From NCBI GenBank assembly GCA_036245805.1, contig BTRK01000003.1, positions 38,643,215 through 38,707,214 on the forward strand: DNA of 64,000 nt. Direction: 5' to 3'. This DNA is from Pristionchus mayeri (lineage: Eukaryota > Nematoda > Chromadorea > Rhabditida > Neodiplogasteridae). The notes beneath the pieces were generated by a model. It worked only from the letters and a program-made list of their open reading frames with translations. It searched no databases and was not told where the DNA came from. Position numbers and translations under genes: made by a program. Below, piece by piece: positions 23,786 through 34,369 of this stretch (the first letter of the stretch is position 1; each line of letters starts with the position of its first letter).

Positions 23786-25035
23786 TTAGGTTGAACAGAA
23801 AGTCTTTATAAACTGTTTTGCTCGATCACTGCTCAGTGCACGAGACCTTTGGTGTTCCCTCGCCTCTAGTGAATAACACATGACAAAGGGACTATGTGGT
23901 CAACAACTCCCCATTCCACGCCTTTCATTCTGCCACTAGTAAGACCACGATGTTTGTTCCCACGGCCTTGCACATCCGCAACGTTCTGTTATTCGTATTC
24001 ATCTCTCACACTACAATGAAGGAATAGGAACGTCAGTTGGCTGAAGTGTACGATTCATATACCACTCACTACCAGACCATGCGCAATTGGTACCAACTCT
24101 TCGAGAAGGGGGACTTTTCCATGGATGATCATGACCGGTCTGGGAGGCCACCCGAGCTGGATTTGGATGCGCTACGGATCGTAGTGGAGTTGGATCCTTT
24201 CCAAATACCCGCGACATGGCAGCCACACTTGGGGTATCGCAAAGCACCATCGTAAAATGATTGGTCTCCATTGGCAAGAAGAAGAAGCTAGGCCGTTTCA
24301 TACCCCACAAATTGACCCAAGACCAGTTTGACCACCGTGTCAACGATTCCCTTTCTCTACTCACTCTTCACGCTGGAGATCGATGGTTGGACCGGCTCAT
24401 AACAGGGGTCGAGAAGTGGGTCTGCTATGAGAATCACCATAGGAGGGCACAGTGGGTGGATGCCAATAAGACCCCACAGGACGTCGCAAAGCCTGACCTT
24501 TACCCTATGAAAATCTTGCTCTCTGCCTGGTGGGGAGTGGATGGCCCGATTTACTGGGAGCTCCTACCCGAGAAGCGGATAATTACTGGATATGTCTACA
24601 CTAAACAACTACGGAATCTCAAGAAGAAATTCGCACAATCTGCCCTGAACGGCAAGAAAGTGTACTATCAACACGATAACGCCCGACCCCATGTTGCACG
24701 GCAGGTCAAGCAGGAGCTGTCCAAATATGGCTTGATGGTTCTCCCTCATACACCGTATTCTCCTGGCTTGGCCCCTTTGGATTATTAATTGTTCTCGGAT
24801 CTGACCCGTCATCTTGATCAGAGATCCTTCACTTCCCGTGGGGCGATCGAGGCCGCATTCAAGCAATATTTTGATTCGCGCCGAGATGGGTTATATAAGG
24901 AGGGAATCCATAAGTTGCCTGAACGTTGGAGATTTATCGTAGATAACAATGGTGCATACGTTTGATTTCGCTCTTGCGCTTTATTGTCAGAAGAAGGGAA
25001 ATAAAAAGTTTATAAAGACTTTCTGTTCAACCTAA
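23786..25035 (+). mobile_element. mariner transposon 2 (dead) in the last ZF8 intron
   Basis: 1,250 bp with inverted ends TTAGGTTGAACAGAAAGTCT and TA duplicated on both sides. It belongs to the same broad family as the remnant around the LINE at 38011-41998, whose left flank shows related sequence (CTAGTGAATAAC...). Confidence 0.9.
24016..24965 (+). pseudogene. mariner transposase pseudogene
   Basis: The N-terminal part (HYQTMRNWYQLFEKGDFSMD, then DHDRSGRP) and the catalytic part (from IGKKKKLGRFIPHKLTQDQF) are in different frames. The first catalytic motif reads TGVEKW where TGDEKW is expected, so the first Asp is lost. HDNARPH is intact. The third motif SPGLAPLDY is followed at once by TAA (24786-24788). 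The remaining C-terminus (ERWRFIVDNNGAYV) continues after the stop to 24965. Not functional. Confidence 0.88.
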
Positions 25036-25066
25036 TATTTTATCTAGACGATCATACTATCAATTA

Positions 25067-25958
25067 TTAGGTTGTCTCAAAAGTTTCTGACTATTTTCAT
25101 TTTCGAACATACGGACCTTCCCCGTGCTTCGGAATCTATCAATCAACTAATGGTTTTCAACAGTTGATGTGGCCTTGGGAACCCTTTAAAACGGGTGCTA
25201 TTGTGGACCAATTTAATAACTAAGGATAGCACTGTTCACAGCTAAATTCGACATTGGTGGAAATTAATCTCAGTTTTGAATAGATTTTAAGTCTTGTGAG
25301 AGCTCTGACATCGGCTAAACAAAAACACTGTTTTAAAGGGTAATGAGTGGGCTTATTAAATTTCCTAATGCCAAAGGATTGGCCTCAAACGCATACTTGA
25401 TAATGGCTCTCAATCCCAGTCCTGCACCAGTTACAATTTTCCAAATATACATTTGCTGGTATTTTATAAGTGCGGATCGATCAGCAACCATCATTTGTCG
25501 ATCCGAAGTGTCCTTCCGTACTAGTGCACGGTTGCATTTTGAGGATGTGCATACATCTGTTAAGAAATATGATGTTTCGAAATATTTCTGTAGAGATTTG
25601 ATTGCTGAAAACTGCGATTTGACCGTTTACCGTTTCTCAACAACGCTACAGACCAGGTTTTTCACCATTATCTGAACAAGCAAGTTTTATTCTACCAATG
25701 AAAATGTGGGCAAATTGGGTAGGCCGCAGATATTCGAGGATCAGAGTTCATTCGAAAACACTAAAAAGTCACGATTTTTGCATGTTTTTACCTGGAAATG
25801 CTTTTCTTGGGCGAACCACGAGCAATGTTTGATTCAAAAATATTATTGTAGTCTACTACCATGTCCTTAACTATAACCATGACGGAATGGCAAGGAGTCT
25901 AAATACACCAAGAGAAACTTCGAAAAATAAATAGTCAGAAACTTTTGAGACAACCTAA
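25067..25958. mobile_element. TA-flanked non-autonomous element
   Basis: 892 bp with inverted ends TTAGGTTGTCTCAAAAGTTT (about 25 bp) and TA at each side; the TTAGGTTG start is mariner-like. No transposase recognised in the interior. Both flanks also carry ATCATACTATCAATTATT, a direct repeat of about 18 bp outside the TA, which the TA target duplication does not explain. Confidence 0.75.
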
Positions 25959-27684
25959 TATATACTATCATACTATCAATTATTCGTATCTCGTTGCGCT
26001 TTCGGGCGTGGATAAAATATATATATATATCAACTTGAACGTTCAAGGATAACGAGTACCTTCTTATCGTGCTTCTGTTGATCATGATGATTGTTGTATC
26101 TGGTTCCACACGCACAGAGAAGGTAGATTCCTCTCTGACAAAAACTTCATATTCCGGAAACGGATCTCCTTGTAATACTAACCGCCGATAGAGTCGTTTT
26201 GTGATTGGACTTGAGATGATCAGCATATCCATAAGGAGTCTTGGGATATTTCTGAAAAAAATCATTCTTCGAATTCTGAAGGTAAAAATCCGAAGAACTC
26301 TTCATAATCTTCAATGATAAATGAGAATTAAAAACGGGACACTATAACAGTATTTCACATCAATAATTTCAAGTCAGCACACCTCGCACATGACACACTG
26401 AGGAGTAGTCACCTCTTTCAGTCTGTGAATGGCGAATTCGTGTCCAGTGCACTGCAATAAATTACATTACCGAAATATGCGGACCAAAACATAACAACAT
26501 TTTTCAAGATAAAAAGTACATTCTGTTTCTTCTGATCACGAAAAGAGTTGTATCTCATTCCACACGAACACATGATATAGATTCCATTCTGATGATAAGG
26601 GTCATATTATTCATAAACAGGTTGTCAGATCAACCTTCATTAGAGTCGTTTTGTGATGAATATCGAGATGTCGAATATATCCAATGGCAGTATTAGGATG
26701 TATCTTAAACACAAATTTATAACAATATTTATATATGCGAAGAAAAATAAAAGTAAGATTAGAGAACTGGGGACGATCATTAAAAATCAATATACTGACG
26801 TTGCACATTTCAATCACACACTGAGGAGTCATCTGAAATTATTTTAATTTAACGGAATATTAAGACTTGATATGATAACTTATACACAACAAAACTATTC
26901 ACGAAATCGTACTGACCGGTGTATCAGTCAATCGTCGAATTGTCCCATTTCCTTTGCGAATAATGGTGAAGTTAGAAATTTCGCACTGAAAAGTGAGCAG
27001 TTTCAATGCAAAAAATACTTTCTTTTTCGACACAAAGATCAAATTATATTGTATTTTTACCTTGTAACTGTGGCGTCTCTCATAGCTTTCGTGGCCACAA
27101 TCACAACGAAGAAGGCATCCGGCCTGAAAAAGAAGAAATACTCCAACTGAATAGGGTGAAAAATCTCGAAGACACCATTTAAATACGAGCTCACCAGAGA
27201 GGGAGTTGTAGAATGTTCCTTCTGAGGTGATCTTCTGAGGTGATGGGCCCATGAAGAAACAGATCTTGATCCGAACTGCAATCTATTCAAGTGCAACAAA
27301 AGTTCATAATTCAATTAACAAAGAGAAGAACAAACTTCACACTCGGGGCACTCCAGTTCATTCTTCTCCGATGAGTCCTTCTCTTGGCCACCCTTCTTCA
27401 CAGATTTCATAAGCGATGTTCCGCTTCAAATTTCTTCATGCAGGCTGAAATTTGGCCTGTAGGCTTCAATTATGACCTACTTTGACTATTTGGAGTAATT
27501 TTGAAGTAGGTCAACCGAATCGTTCTGAGCAGTTTTTCTGCTGTAACGTTTTTAGTTCGAAACAAACACAGACCAAACTTCTGCATCGTTTAGAGAATTA
27601 AATTCTGCATCTCCATGATTTTTTTTCAGATTTTTAACATTCGGTCTTGGTACCTTTTCAAGCGAAAAATTGAGAAAATGCGCA

Positions 27685-27755
27685 TGAGGCTGCACCGAGT
27701 GCTGAGAGCGTTAAGCGTTGCGCTTCGAATCCAGTGGTCGAGGGTTCGACTCCCC
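27685..27755 (+). ncRNA. tRNA-like sequence (left arm)
   Basis: Contains GGGTTCGACTCCC, matching the pol III B box / T arm, preceded by a leu/ser/arg-like body (GCACCGAGTGCTGAGAGCG.. TTGCGCTTCGAATCC). The acceptor stem does not pair well, so it is a tRNA-derived or decayed sequence rather than a functional tRNA. Confidence 0.5.
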
Positions 27756-27968
27756 ATGATAGCAAACATGTTTTTTTTGTCTTTAAAATGTAATTCAGTC
27801 ATATTTACTTTTTAAATTTCTCTTTGCAACCTCTGAAGGGGACGCATTTCAGCAGATATTCTTCCCCGCATACTTCATCTTCAAAATTTGAACTTGCAAA
27901 CTATTGGCAATGCGTAATTATTGAGCAGGTTGCACTTAGATAAGCACAAAACATGTTTGCTATCATAG

Positions 27969-28040
27969 AGAGTCGAACCCCGACCACTGGATTCGAAGCG
28001 CAACGCTTAAGGCTCTCAGCACTCGGTGCAGCCAGGCTCC
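27969..28040 (-). ncRNA. tRNA-like sequence (right arm, inverted)
   Basis: Mirror copy of the left-arm sequence, with the B-box segment GGGGTTCGACTCTC on the minus strand and the same CGCTTCGAATCCAGTGG body. A few substitutions separate the two arms. Confidence 0.5.
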
Positions 28041-28303
28041 TCATGCGTATTTTCACAGTTTTTCGCTTGAAAAAGCATCAAGACCGAATGGTAAAAATCT
28101 GAAAAAAAACAGGGAGATGCAGAATTTAATTCTCTAAACGATGCAAAAGTTTGGTTTGTGTTTGTTTCGAACTAAAAACGTTACATCAGAAAAACAGCTC
28201 AGACCGATTCGGTTGACTTACTTCAAAATTACTCCAAATAGTCAAAGTAGGTCATAATTGAAGCCTACAGGCCAAATTTCAGCCTGCATGAAGAAATGTG
28301 AAG

Positions 28304-28562
28304 CCATTTTCAGAACCTCGAAAGGCAAAATTTCGAAACTCTGCAGCAAACTGCTGCAGCCGCCGAACAAGATAGGCTGTAGATCGACCCGGAATCGGAT
28401 TCAGAACGACAGATTACCCCAAGATTTGCCAAAACCTCAAAATCGACTTTTTCGAATGTACCAGGGTTGTCCTGATTCTCACGTGAGAGGCGTGATATTA
28501 TGGATGATGCGAACCCAAATCAGAATGAAAATTGATATAGCATTAAATATTTAGAATATAAA
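28304..28562. other. Unassigned spacer
   Basis: Between the foldback element and the last ZF9 exon. No family exon or repeat end recognised; probably residual intron. Confidence 0.3.
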
Positions 28563-29412
28563 GTACCTTTTTGCCGTGACTCTGCTGAACATAATGAGAG
28601 TTATATCTGATTCCACAGGAGCACATTATATAGAATCCATTCTATAGAAATAAATTAGTCATAAAAAAACCTTTGAACCAAACCGCGAAAAGCGTCGTTT
28701 TGTGATATCTCTTGAGATGTTCAGAATATCCATACGGCGTCTTAAGATGCTTCTGATGAAAATGAAAATTTAATACGGATAGCCTCTCTTTCAACAGTCT
28801 TCTCACCTCACATAGGATACACTGAGGAGTCTTGAAAACCTAAAATATAGTTATTCGATTGAAACCGTGTGACGTATTGAAAATGAATTATAAAAGAATA
28901 TGTCCTAACCGATTCGACTCAGAAATTACTAATAAAACATATAGCACTGACCTTCTGGTCCTGTTTGCGAAGGGTAAACTCGTGTCCTGTGCACTGAATA
29001 AATTTTCATAGTATCACAGGTAAAACGATCTTCTAATAAGATAAGTCTGTTTAAAGGTAAAGTACCTTATTGGCGCACCTCTTATAATCACCTTCAGTGT
29101 TGTATTTGTTGCCACACGAGCACAGAAGGTAGATTCCATTCTGATGCAAAAATTAGTGAAAATTAACTACTTGTAAACTAACCATCATGAGCGTAGTTTT
29201 GTGATGAACTCTGAGGTGTCCAATGTATCCCATTGAAGTCTTTGGGTGCATCTGGGATTAAATTTGTTTTTTTTTAAATTTAGAAGCAACTATGGAAAAT
29301 TAATAAAGTATATGCTTTTCTGAACAAATGTCCTAAGAAAAATTAAAATTGAAGCTCTCTTTCGACAGTTATCCTAAGTGAACCCACCTTACAGTACACA
29401 CTGGGGAGTGAC
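28563..29412 (-). pseudogene. ZF9 finger exons (fragment)
   Basis: Exons in order on the minus strand: VTPQCVL followed by a frameshift to stop (paralogs read VTPQCILCK); MHPKTSMGYIGHL..HHKTTLM; NGIYLLCSCGNKYN; CTGHEFTLRKQDQK; the VFKTPQCILCE exon; KHLKTPYGYSEHL..YHKTTLFA; NGFYIMCSCGIRYN. The expected terminal exon with a stop is missing. On the 5' side the fragment is cut off by the gypsy element at 29.5-34.4 kb. It is probably part of the same ancestral gene as the start exon at 35716-35802. Confidence 0.6.
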
Positions 29413-29524
29413 CTGAAAAATATTCACTATAATTGATAAGACTTGATATGACATTTTCAATAATCATTTTAATCGGAAATTTTTAAATTAAAATAATCAT
29501 ATTGAAGTACAGTATGGGAACGAG

Positions 29525-32500
29525 TTACGAATATGACTGGCCCTTAGTAGAGGTAACGGTAAGACGGTTAGGGGCTTTACGATGTCTACGGGGACGTCCG
29601 GGATTTGCTTCATCGGACTCAGGGATAGTCTTCTGGTCGTTCTCCACTTCTTCTGTGGGCACGATTACAGTCTTCTTCTTCGATTTGGCTGGCACGTTGG
29701 GCTCGAGACGGGGCGCGACTGGCGACGAGACATCATTGAACACGGGCGTTGCACGGATCGGTGAAATCGGCATAGCTGGCGTTGCAGGCGGTGTCGCTGG
29801 TCTTTCGTCCGGAATCTCCGTTCGATTCAGATCAAAACTCTCGATCAGTACGCTCAGTGGATCGGTATCATTGGGCATACTCCGCTTCCTCAGTTGGTTA
29901 GTGTGTGCCACAACAATAGTTCCATTCTCCTTCTGTATCTCGTACAGTACTTGTCCGATCTTTCTGAGTACAGTAGCCTCAGTCCATTTCCCGTGATTTG
30001 GTCCATCACGATCTCGATAGAAAACTGAATCTCCCTTGGCGAACACTCTTTTCACAAATTGATCATCTCCTCCCTTCCTTTCCTCCCCCTCTTCGGGTGA
30101 TAAGAGAGTGAGACGAAATCGCATCTTCCTTCCCAGGAAGATCTCAGCAGGGGAACTCCCTTTCAGTTGATGGTTCGGGGAGCAGCGATACATCATTAGG
30201 AACTTCTGTACGTTCTCGTCCTCCGGGCCTTCTCCTCTCATCTTCAGCAGCGATCGCTTGAATGTATCGACAAAGCGCTCAGCTTGTCCATTGCTCTGAG
30301 GGTGATACGGAGGGGAGAATGCTTGGCAGATTCCATACTCTGCACAGAATGCTCTCATCTTTTCAGACTTGAACTGAGTTCCATTATCACTGACAATAGT
30401 GACAGGACTACCGTATCTCGATACGAAGTCACGCACTGCTCTCACGGTAGCTTCGGCCGTGATTCTCTCCATGGTGAACACCTCTGGCCATCTACTGTAA
30501 ACATCCACGATGATCAAGTAGTATCGTCCATTCATCGGTCCAGCGAAATCCATGTGGATTCGCTCCATTGGCTTCTTGGTCTCTGGCCAAAGCACAGGGT
30601 TCACTTTGCTCGGGTTCTTTGCAGCGCTTGCACAACCTTCACAACATCTCACAAGGCTCTCGACACTCTGATCGATTCCAGGCCAGTACACATGGGAACG
30701 CGCGAGCGACTTCAAGCGAACCATTCCAGGATGTCCTCTGTGCAGCTCCTTCAGGACTGCTTCTCTGAGCCTTGCAGGGATGATCACTCGATCTGCCATC
30801 ATGAGGCATCCACTCACAGACGAGATCGAATCTCTCTTCTGGTAGTACGGTAGTACCAACTGATCTTTCGGCGGCTTCACTGGCCAGCCTTCATTCAGAT
30901 ACTTCTGGATCAGTTGAAGGTACGAGTCCTTCCTGGTACTCTCTCGGATGTCTCGCACAGTGACGGGCGTTGCCCTCACTCCCTTGTGCAGAATCTCTTC
31001 GATGTCCTCTTCGATTGAGACATGGGCAATCACAACATCCTCATCCTCTCGAGTGTACTCTCGTATCAGACGGGAAAGCGTATCAGCTTTTCCGAAACTG
31101 ATCGTGTTTACGTACTCGATCTCGAAATTATAATTCAGCATGAACAATGCCCATCTCTGCAGTCGATTCGCAGAATGAACCGGGATTCCGTTCTTCCCAC
31201 CGAAAACCGACAGTAACGGTCGATGATCCGTCTGGAGAAGAAACCTTCTTCCGTAGATGAACTTGTGAAACTTCTTGAGAGCGAACGTCAGCGCGAGCAA
31301 CTCCTTCTCAATCTGTGCATATTTGGCCTCGGCATCATTCAGACGCCTTGACGCATACATGACAGGTCGCTCGGTTCCATCCTTGTAACGATGACTGATC
31401 ACAGCTCCGATACCGTACTGACTCGCATCAGCCGCAACAATGATCTCCTCACGAGGATCATAGTGTGCGAGTACAGTTTCTGAGCTTATCGCATCCTTCA
31501 TCTTCTGGAATGCTTTCTGGCACTCCTCGGTCCATGCCCATTTGACATCTTTCTTGAGTAGTCGATCCAACGGAACTCTGATTTCCGGCATGTTCCGAAC
31601 GTATGCACCGTAATAGTTGGCTCCTCCCAGAAACGATCTGGTCTGAGCGAGATCCTTAGGTTCGGGCATTTCCTTCAGTGCCTGTACCTTCTTCGGATCG
31701 GGGCGACGTCCAGATTCATTTACGATGAATCCAAGGAAGTGGACTTCTGGCTGTCCGAATGCACACTTCTCCGGGCGAATTCTGAATCCAAACTCGCGAA
31801 TCTTCTCGAGAACTCTCCTTAGATTCTCATCGTGCTCTTCCTTCGTCCTCCCATTCACAATGACATCATCCAAGTATGCCACTGTCCGGGGCATTCCAAC
31901 TAGCATCTGGTCCATTACTGATTGGAAAATGCCTGGAGCTGGTTTCACTCCGAACGGTAATCTCTGGTACTGAAACAGTCCACGATGCGTATTGATGACG
32001 AGAAGCTTCTTGGCTTCCTCGTCTACTTCAACTTGGAGGTACGCATCACTGAAATCGATCGTGGAGAAGACCCTTCCGCCATTCAGAGATGCGAAGATGT
32101 CTTCCGGCAACTTGAGCGGGTGAGAACTGTCCTCCAGACAGTCATTCAGACCTGTCTTGAAGTCGGCACAGAGTCTCTTGCTCCCATTCTTTTTTGCGAC
32201 TAGTAAGAATGGAGCCGCCCAATCCGAGTGTTCAACCTTCTTGATCACTCCCATCTCACATAGTCGATCGATCTCATCGTCACACACCTGCTGGCTGGCA
32301 TACGGCACTGGCCGCTTGTTCCTGAATACCGGCTTGGAGCACGGTTTCACGTACAACTTCGCTGCAGACTTGTTGTACTTGCCCAGTCCAGGCTCACAAA
32401 CTTCTGGGTAAGTCTCACGGACCCAGGTTGTGTAGTCTTCCGGAATTGACTTGATGTGTGCGACTACCGTATCGTTCTCGTTGTCAGAGAACGCTCTCTT

Positions 32501-33781
32501 CAAGTCCAGCTTGAAGAACCAATCATTGCCGACTAGTCGAATCGGTCTTGGAGTGACGTGGACCCACTCGTCACTCTCCATGCCACAGTACTCCACGTGA
32601 CTGCGGAATCTTCCAAGGACACGCATGCCTTGCCCGTTGGCGCATGTGACCGCGCACGAGGGAGATGAGTCCAACTTGGGACTTCCCATTCCCTTCCAGT
32701 CACTCTCCGAGATGAGTGTGATGTCCGATCCTGTATCGAGCTGGAATTCCACCTCCTGTCCATGTACGATGACCGTGACATAGACTCGATTTCCCTCGAT
32801 GAGGTTGCAGTCTGTGGTCCTCACAGAGTAGTTCCTCTTTGTTCCTCGCTTCGGACGCTTCTCTGGATATTTGGTCCAGCACTCATTCTCATAGTGACCC
32901 TTCTTATCACAGAACTTGCACGTGATATTGGTCGTCGGGCGTCTCTCGGGATTCTTGCTCTTCTCCTTTTTCTTCTTATCGTAAGACCGCACCATCATGG
33001 TCGTATTATTCTGCACCACAGCCACATCACGTTCGAGTGCTTTCAACGTGGAGAACTTCTCGAGCAACTCCTTGAACGTGATTGTCGGCTTCTTTCCGAC
33101 CTCATTGAACAGATGGGCACGCATTCCCTTCTGATTCGGAATATCCAAGCCGGCCAGGAAGATTGTGATCTTCATCTGGTCTTCGGTAATCAACTTCAGA
33201 TTACTCTTATGGTACAGTCGATTCACCTCAGCGGCGAATATCATCACATCGGGACAGCCCATGTTCGATAGCTTCTGATTGAAGAAGCGAACACGCAATT
33301 CGAAATCCGATTCCTTCTTGCCGAACAGACACTTGAGAGTGGTTACGGTATGCTCGAACGTCGCTTGCATGACGTCATCGGGCGCCTTGTAGTCTCGGTA
33401 CTGAGTGCCACACTTCACACTGAGGTGTCTCAGTAGTATCCGTACTCTCATGCCTCCATCCAGGCTCTTCATGTCGTGTTCGAACACGTCACGGTATCTC
33501 TCGTACCAGTTTTCGAAAGTGCATTCCTCCTCGTCGTAATCGAATTCCACGATTCTAGACTCGATTGCATCGATAGTCGGTCCCATTGGATAGGTCACTC
33601 CACTGGTTTCTCTCACACTTCCTCCCTCTCCTCGATTTTCGCCACTGGCGAATTTCTCGAGAAGGGTCGCGTATCTCTCATTGTTCTCCCTCTGCATATC
33701 CATCATTGATTTCTGTAGATCAGCCATCTGCTTCAAGCAGGCCTCCATTATCGAAGCTGACTGTGCAGTCGATTCTCCCAT
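29525..33781 (-). CDS. gypsy 1 gag-pol polyprotein, 1,418 aa, uninterrupted
   Basis: Domains in order, approximate residues: gag with a helical start (MGESTAQSASIMEACLKQMA), CCHC knuckle CKFCDKKGHYENEC near 290, aspartic protease (QLDTGSDITLIS, near 350), reverse transcriptase (KRLCADFKTGLND; FSTIDFSDAY; YLDDVIV near 635), RNase H (AADASQYGIGAVISH near 780; KFHKFIYGRRFLLQTDHRPL), integrase zinc finger (HRGHPGMVRLK.. CCEGCA, near 1030), and integrase core with MDFAGPMNGRY, VSDNGTQF and HPQSNGQAERF supplying D,D,E. The tail is Pro-rich and basic. This is the Metaviridae order (protease, RT, RNase H, integrase) and resembles nematode gypsy polyproteins. No frameshift or stop in 1,418 codons suggests a fairly recent insertion, but without a 3' LTR it could not transpose by itself. 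Confidence 0.93.
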   Translation of the reverse strand: MGESTAQSASIMEACLKQMADLQKSMMDMQRENNERYATLLEKFASGENRGEGGSVRETSGVTYPMGPTIDAIESRIVEFDYDEEECTFENWYERYRDVFEHDMKSLDGGMRVRILLRHLSVKCGTQYRDYKAPDDVMQATFEHTVTTLKCLFGKKESDFELRVRFFNQKLSNMGCPDVMIFAAEVNRLYHKSNLKLITEDQMKITIFLAGLDIPNQKGMRAHLFNEVGKKPTITFKELLEKFSTLKALERDVAVVQNNTTMMVRSYDKKKKEKSKNPERRPTTNITCKFCDKKGHYENECWTKYPEKRPKRGTKRNYSVRTTDCNLIEGNRVYVTVIVHGQEVEFQLDTGSDITLISESDWKGMGSPKLDSSPSCAVTCANGQGMRVLGRFRSHVEYCGMESDEWVHVTPRPIRLVGNDWFFKLDLKRAFSDNENDTVVAHIKSIPEDYTTWVRETYPEVCEPGLGKYNKSAAKLYVKPCSKPVFRNKRPVPYASQQVCDDEIDRLCEMGVIKKVEHSDWAAPFLLVAKKNGSKRLCADFKTGLNDCLEDSSHPLKLPEDIFASLNGGRVFSTIDFSDAYLQVEVDEEAKKLLVINTHRGLFQYQRLPFGVKPAPGIFQSVMDQMLVGMPRTVAYLDDVIVNGRTKEEHDENLRRVLEKIREFGFRIRPEKCAFGQPEVHFLGFIVNESGRRPDPKKVQALKEMPEPKDLAQTRSFLGGANYYGAYVRNMPEIRVPLDRLLKKDVKWAWTEECQKAFQKMKDAISSETVLAHYDPREEIIVAADASQYGIGAVISHRYKDGTERPVMYASRRLNDAEAKYAQIEKELLALTFALKKFHKFIYGRRFLLQTDHRPLLSVFGGKNGIPVHSANRLQRWALFMLNYNFEIEYVNTISFGKADTLSRLIREYTREDEDVVIAHVSIEEDIEEILHKGVRATPVTVRDIRESTRKDSYLQLIQKYLNEGWPVKPPKDQLVLPYYQKRDSISSVSGCLMMADRVIIPARLREAVLKELHRGHPGMVRLKSLARSHVYWPGIDQSVESLVRCCEGCASAAKNPSKVNPVLWPETKKPMERIHMDFAGPMNGRYYLIIVDVYSRWPEVFTMERITAEATVRAVRDFVSRYGSPVTIVSDNGTQFKSEKMRAFCAEYGICQAFSPPYHPQSNGQAERFVDTFKRSLLKMRGEGPEDENVQKFLMMYRCSPNHQLKGSSPAEIFLGRKMRFRLTLLSPEEGEERKGGDDQFVKRVFAKGDSVFYRDRDGPNHGKWTEATVLRKIGQVLYEIQKENGTIVVAHTNQLRKRSMPNDTDPLSVLIESFDLNRTEIPDERPATPPATPAMPISPIRATPVFNDVSSPVAPRLEPNVPAKSKKKTVIVPTEEVENDQKTIPESDEANPGRPRRHRKAPNRLTVTSTKGQSYS

Positions 33782-34148
33782 AACGAATCGGTTCGACCGA
33801 TCGGAATCGTGCTTCGACTAGCAGTCACAATTGAAAAATCGGGCAGCAATTCGCCTTGATTTTATCAATCTCACAATTGAAAAATCGGGCAGCAGTTCGC
33901 CTCGATTTAAGCAATTGCTGGCTTCGAGCTCGTCTATCGGATCGACCAATAGAGTCTGCACTCGGGCTGCCTGTCACCACGGCTTTGAGCTACCTTGAGG
34001 ATCGACCACAAGGTTACTGCTCACGCAATTTCTGGATCGACCAGAAGAGCGTTTTCAGAAATAACGAGAAGAGAAAAACAAATAATAAAGAAAATGCACA
34101 ATTCAATCAAACCTTTGCTTGAGCACGTCAAACAATCCTGAACGCCAC

Positions 34149-34369
34149 TGTTGTATACTTGTAGTGGAGAGAAGTTATTAGAGCTTTATTGTCGATTGGA
34201 GAGAAGAAATATAAACCGCAACTCGCGGCGAGAAGTAAGACAAGAGTGACGAAATTAAGGAGGCGAGAGGAAATAGCAAAATAGAGAGTGCATGGTGTGC
34301 GGCGAGGTTTGGTAGGATAAAATACGGATGGGTATGACGGGTCAGATTTATAACTCGGGCTTATACACA
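34149..34369 (-). repeat. gypsy 1 5' LTR (221 bp)
   Basis: On the minus strand it begins TGTGTATAAGCCCGAG and ends GTATACAACA (TG..CA). It is followed at once by GTGGCGTTCAGGATTG, the likely primer-binding region, similar to the TACTGGCGATCAGG after the gypsy 2 LTR. Assigned from structure only, since no partner LTR is present. Confidence 0.65.

Larger units (their letters stand above)
23714..27423 (-). pseudogene. ZF8: 5'-truncated zinc-finger gene
   Basis: The gene begins abruptly at the edge of a foldback element; no start exon, acidic series or basic exon remains. Visible exons: KKGGQEKDSSEKNELECPEC; the LQFGSRSVSSWAHHL..HSTTP half-finger; AGCLLRCDCGHESYE; CEISNFTIIRKGNGT; MTPQCVIEMCN (Cys spacing abnormal versus TPQCVLCE of the paralogs); HPNTAIGYIRHL..HHKTTL; NGIYIMCSCG; CTGHEFAIHRLKEVTTPQCV; KYPKTPYGYADHL; RGIYLLCACG; and terminal CSGKEFTLHKRNDN with its stop at 23714-23716. 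The last intron holds a mariner and a second TA-flanked element (together 2.3 kb). It could be the 3' half of ZF9, cut off by the foldback element. Confidence 0.62.
27424..28303. mobile_element. Foldback element with a tRNA-like sequence in each arm
   Basis: About 880 bp. Arms of about 360 bp are near-perfect reverse complements (starting CTTCAAATTTCTTCATGCAG; right end read outward-in CTTCACATTTCTTCATGCAG). Each arm carries one tRNA-like segment. The element separates the ZF9 finger exons from ZF8. No open frame of note. Confidence 0.83.
29500..34369 (-). mobile_element. Ty3/gypsy retrotransposon 1, 3'-truncated
   Basis: A single LTR at the 5' side (34149-34369) is followed by a leader and one long gag-pol frame. 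No second LTR or polypurine tract was found downstream of the polyprotein stop (29525): about 100 bp later the sequence is already ZF9 intron. The 3' boundary near 29500 is approximate. The element is therefore incomplete although its coding region is open. Confidence 0.85.

Noticed and set aside
25343..25675. 110-codon open frame inside the TA-flanked element
   Set aside because: No transposase motif (no DEKW, no DNARPH); treated as chance.
27685..27755. Functional tRNA gene
   Set aside because: B box is good but acceptor and anticodon stems do not pair, and it is duplicated as part of a foldback element.
29502..33783. Plus-strand open frames antisense to gypsy 1 (up to 189 codons)
   Set aside because: Shadows of the minus-strand polyprotein, with no motifs and no splice logic.
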